Of a DNA stretch of 8,737 nt, positions 7,141-8,737 are shown in pieces (the stretch's first letter is position 1; the number at the start of each line of letters is the position of its first letter). The stretch covers positions 1 to 8,737 of the forward strand of contig JAQVVK010000089.1 in NCBI GenBank assembly GCA_028698975.1, in the 5' to 3' direction. The position numbers and the translations under genes are program-made. Origin of the DNA: Victivallaceae bacterium (lineage in GTDB: Bacteria; Verrucomicrobiota; Lentisphaeria; Victivallales; Victivallaceae). The notes below the pieces were generated by a model that was not told the DNA's origin, ran no database searches, and saw only the letters and a list, made by a program, of their open reading frames with translations.

Positions 7141-7246
7141 TATCACCGTTTTTTACAATTCTATTGGGGTAAAATACACGCACTATATGCTATTTACAAG
7201 CGGCTTCACTGTAAAAACCGCGACAAAGCGGGAACTTCTATGAAGC

Positions 7247-7284
7247 AAAAACAAAAAATGGCCGCCACTCTCGCCAGGCGGCCA
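7247..7284 (-). terminator. Rho-independent terminator of the pdxA-chaperone transcript
   Basis: On the minus strand a perfect 8-bp GC-rich stem, TGGCCGCC (7284-7277) and GGCGGCCA (7266-7259), encloses a 10-nt loop and is followed by TTTTTTGTTTTT (7258-7247). The stem starts 27 nt after the stop of the SurA-like gene. It ends that transcript and separates it from the kinase gene, which therefore probably has its own promoter. A second weak element, CCGC/GCGG (7231-7218) followed by five T, lies just beyond. Confidence 0.92.
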
Positions 7285-7311
7285 CGCGGAAACACTGCCG
7301 GGGATGCCGGT

Positions 7312-8292
7312 TCAGAAGAAATATCTGATTACCGCCTGTGATTTCAATTCCTTGACGTAATCACGCAATGCGGCGGCGCGCCGCTCGATTTCGATTTTAC
7401 GGCGCACGATCTCGGCCGCCTCGCGCTCACCGGTGTCGGCGGCGGCGGTACGGCTCAAAATCTTCAAATAAACGGTGCCGTCGGCGGTCTTGACCGGTCC
7501 GTAAACCCGGCCGATCTCCATGCCCGGCATGGCCGCCGCAAATTCCGGCCGCAAACGTTTTTCCTCGATCTCGCCCAAAACACCGCCCTGCTCCGCGCCG
7601 GGGCCGGTCGAATACGAGGCCGCGACTTCGGCAAACGCATCGGGGTCAACCGCAAGTTTGGAATCAACTTCGGCAAGTTTTTTGACAAATCCACTGTCTT
7701 TATCGTCAAGTTGGATCATCGCAAGCTGCAATTTGGCCGGAGTGGAAAAATCCGCCCGGTGCGCTTCAAAGTATTCGTGCACCTCCCGCGGCGTAACACT
7801 GTCAACCACCCGCAGACGGCGATAGACCGCCAACTCGTAGATAAACTGGTCGCGCACCGCTTCGCGCATTTTTTCGATCGTGTTGCCCTGACTGCGCAGC
7901 TTGGCCGAGAAATCGCGCCGCGAACGACACCCCATTTCCTCGGCAAACGCATCAAGCCTGCGGTCAACTTCATCTTCGGCAACCTCAAACGGGGCACGGC
8001 GAAAAGCTCCCATTATGAGTTTGCGCGAGACCATATCCTCCACCGCCGTGCGCCGGATCTCCCGCACCGCGTCGTAACGCTCCTGCCCCGAACGGGTGGC
8101 AAAGACCTGCGCCTCCGCGCTCCGCGTTACCGGCAAAATATCCCCCAGGCAAATCGGCTCGCCATCAACTGAAGCCAACACCGCGTTGACTTCTGTTGCC
8201 GCCGGCGCCGGAGTTTTCTCCGTTTCGGTTTCAGCAGCTCCGGCGGCGCAAAACGCCGCCAATGTCAGGATCAATGTTTTACGCAGATACAT
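7312..8292 (-). CDS. Exported SurA/PpiC-type chaperone with degenerate parvulin domain
   Basis: This 326-residue secreted protein is of the SurA type, periplasmic chaperones that escort outer-membrane proteins. A signal peptide is visible at 1-20 (KTLILTLAAFCAAGAA) with likely cleavage before E21; the residue before C15 is Phe, so a lipobox is unlikely. A SurA-like N-terminal helical domain spans about 36-165. One parvulin-like domain spans about 183-283, with ASYSTGPGAEQGGVLGEI (225-242), a PEF match at 249-251 and PVKTADGTVYLKIL (266-279). A charged helix at 288-318 closes the protein. The family HIL histidine at the first strand is replaced (LQLAMIQL, 188-195) and the late G-x-H-x-I is GTVYL (272-276), so isomerase activity is doubtful and a chaperone role more likely. 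The ATG directly abuts the pdxA stop (TGAATG), with GGGGA 8 nt upstream, so the two genes are probably coupled. E. coli SurA has two parvulin domains and 428 residues; this is shorter. Confidence 0.82.
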   Translation of the reverse strand: MYLRKTLILTLAAFCAAGAAETETEKTPAPAATEVNAVLASVDGEPICLGDILPVTRSAEAQVFATRSGQERYDAVREIRRTAVEDMVSRKLIMGAFRRAPFEVAEDEVDRRLDAFAEEMGCRSRRDFSAKLRSQGNTIEKMREAVRDQFIYELAVYRRLRVVDSVTPREVHEYFEAHRADFSTPAKLQLAMIQLDDKDSGFVKKLAEVDSKLAVDPDAFAEVAASYSTGPGAEQGGVLGEIEEKRLRPEFAAAMPGMEIGRVYGPVKTADGTVYLKILSRTAAADTGEREAAEIVRRKIEIERRAAALRDYVKELKSQAVIRYFF

Positions 8293-8737
8293 TCAACGAT
8301 TCCCCAATTTTGAATTTGCCCGCCGTATCGCCAGCTCAATGGCGGCAAGCATGCTGCCGCGATCGGCCACACCGCGCCAAGCAATGTCAAAGGCGGTGCC
8401 GTGATCGGGGCTCGTGCGAATAAGCGGCAGACCAAGCGTCGAATTGACTCCGCTTGAGAACGCCAGCATTTTGAACGGAATATGCCCCTGATCGTGATAC
8501 ATGGTGACCAAGCCGTCATAGCGGGATCGGATTGATTCAATAAAAAGCGTGTCCGGCGGAAACGGTCCGTCAATATCGACCCCGCTCCTCCGCAACTCAT
8601 CCAGCGCGGGCTTGACGGTTTCTTCGTCCTCGCGCCCCATACAGCCGTTTTCCCCGGCATGCGGATTGATGGCGGCGGCGGCCAGACGAGGCTTGGCCAC
8701 CCCCTCGGCCCGTACCGCCGCATCCAGCAGACGGGTC
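8293..8737 (-). CDS. pdxA: 4-hydroxythreonine-4-phosphate dehydrogenase (3' part, start outside window)
   Basis: PdxA oxidises 4-phosphohydroxy-L-threonine with NAD; the product decarboxylates to 3-amino-1-hydroxyacetone phosphate, which PdxJ condenses with DXP to give pyridoxine 5'-phosphate. The last 147 residues are visible, about 45% of a usual 330-residue protein; the gene runs off the right edge. Conserved blocks are INPHAGENG, GPFPPDTLF, MYHDQGHIPFK, GVNSTLGLPLIRTSPDHGTA and DIAWRG. The histidines of NPHAG, MYHDQ and PDHGTA, which include the metal ligands in the known enzyme, are all present. An in-frame GTG at 8700 is internal, because matching PdxA-like sequence continues upstream of it to the window edge. 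The stop codon is followed immediately by the start of the SurA-like gene, so they share a transcript. A PdxA2-type erythronate-pathway homologue cannot be excluded from this half alone. Confidence 0.93.
   Translation of the reverse strand, partial: TRLLDAAVRAEGVAKPRLAAAAINPHAGENGCMGREDEETVKPALDELRRSGVDIDGPFPPDTLFIESIRSRYDGLVTMYHDQGHIPFKMLAFSSGVNSTLGLPLIRTSPDHGTAFDIAWRGVADRGSMLAAIELAIRRANSKLGNR

Noticed and set aside
6977..7183. A 68-codon minus-strand reading frame in the gap before the kinase gene
   Set aside because: It starts with GTG without a good ribosome binding site, overlaps the kinase start, crosses the candidate promoter, and its translation resembles no family I know.
7200..7231. 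Second terminator made of CCGC/GCGG repeats
   Set aside because: The stem is only 4 bp with competing pairings and a short T-run; it may help the main terminator but is not supported as a separate one.
6919..7341. A 140-codon plus-strand reading frame spanning the regulatory gap
   Set aside because: It begins inside the antisense of the kinase gene, crosses the AT-rich gap and the terminator, and ends in the antisense of the chaperone gene; no coding character.

Overview
The window is ordinary chromosomal sequence of a GC-moderate, Gram-negative-type bacterium. The supporting signs are an exported SurA-like chaperone, the DXP/MEP isoprenoid route and a large membrane-anchored hybrid histidine kinase. 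The wording of several proteins (for example the LASKEVLVMAGE stretch of DXR and the SrlD-like dehydrogenase) suggests to me the PVC group, perhaps Lentisphaerota/Victivallales. That is pattern memory, not a search, and should be held loosely. No mobile element, CRISPR array, tRNA or rRNA was seen.

Layout: two gene sets on opposite strands converge at about 3858-3875. The plus-strand set (1-3857) is a tightly packed run that looks like one operon. It holds the 3' part of a sorbitol-6-phosphate-dehydrogenase-like SDR gene, then folE (GTP cyclohydrolase I), dtd (D-aminoacyl-tRNA deacylase), dxr (DXP reductoisomerase), a PnuC-family vitamin transporter, and thiamine pyrophosphokinase. Junctions are +10, -4, -4, +10 and -22 bp, so translational coupling is likely. 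Its promoter lies upstream of the window.

The minus-strand set, read from the right edge, begins with the 3' part of pdxA, which abuts a secreted SurA/PpiC-type chaperone gene. That gene ends in a very clear Rho-independent terminator. A 331-bp AT-rich regulatory gap follows, then a 1034-residue hybrid sensor kinase (TM-PAS-GAF-PAS-GAF-HisKA-HATPase-REC) that probably has its own promoter.

Common theme: three genes touch the 1-deoxyxylulose-5-phosphate (DXP) node. dxr draws DXP into isoprenoids, PdxA makes the partner that is condensed with DXP to form pyridoxine phosphate, and thiamine pyrophosphokinase makes the cofactor that DXP synthase needs. FolE adds the entry to folate/pterin synthesis. 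I see no clearly new system. The points most worth checking are the substrate of the PnuC-family transporter, the apparently inactive parvulin domain, and the cysteine-bearing PAS domain and 5' regulatory region of the orphan kinase.
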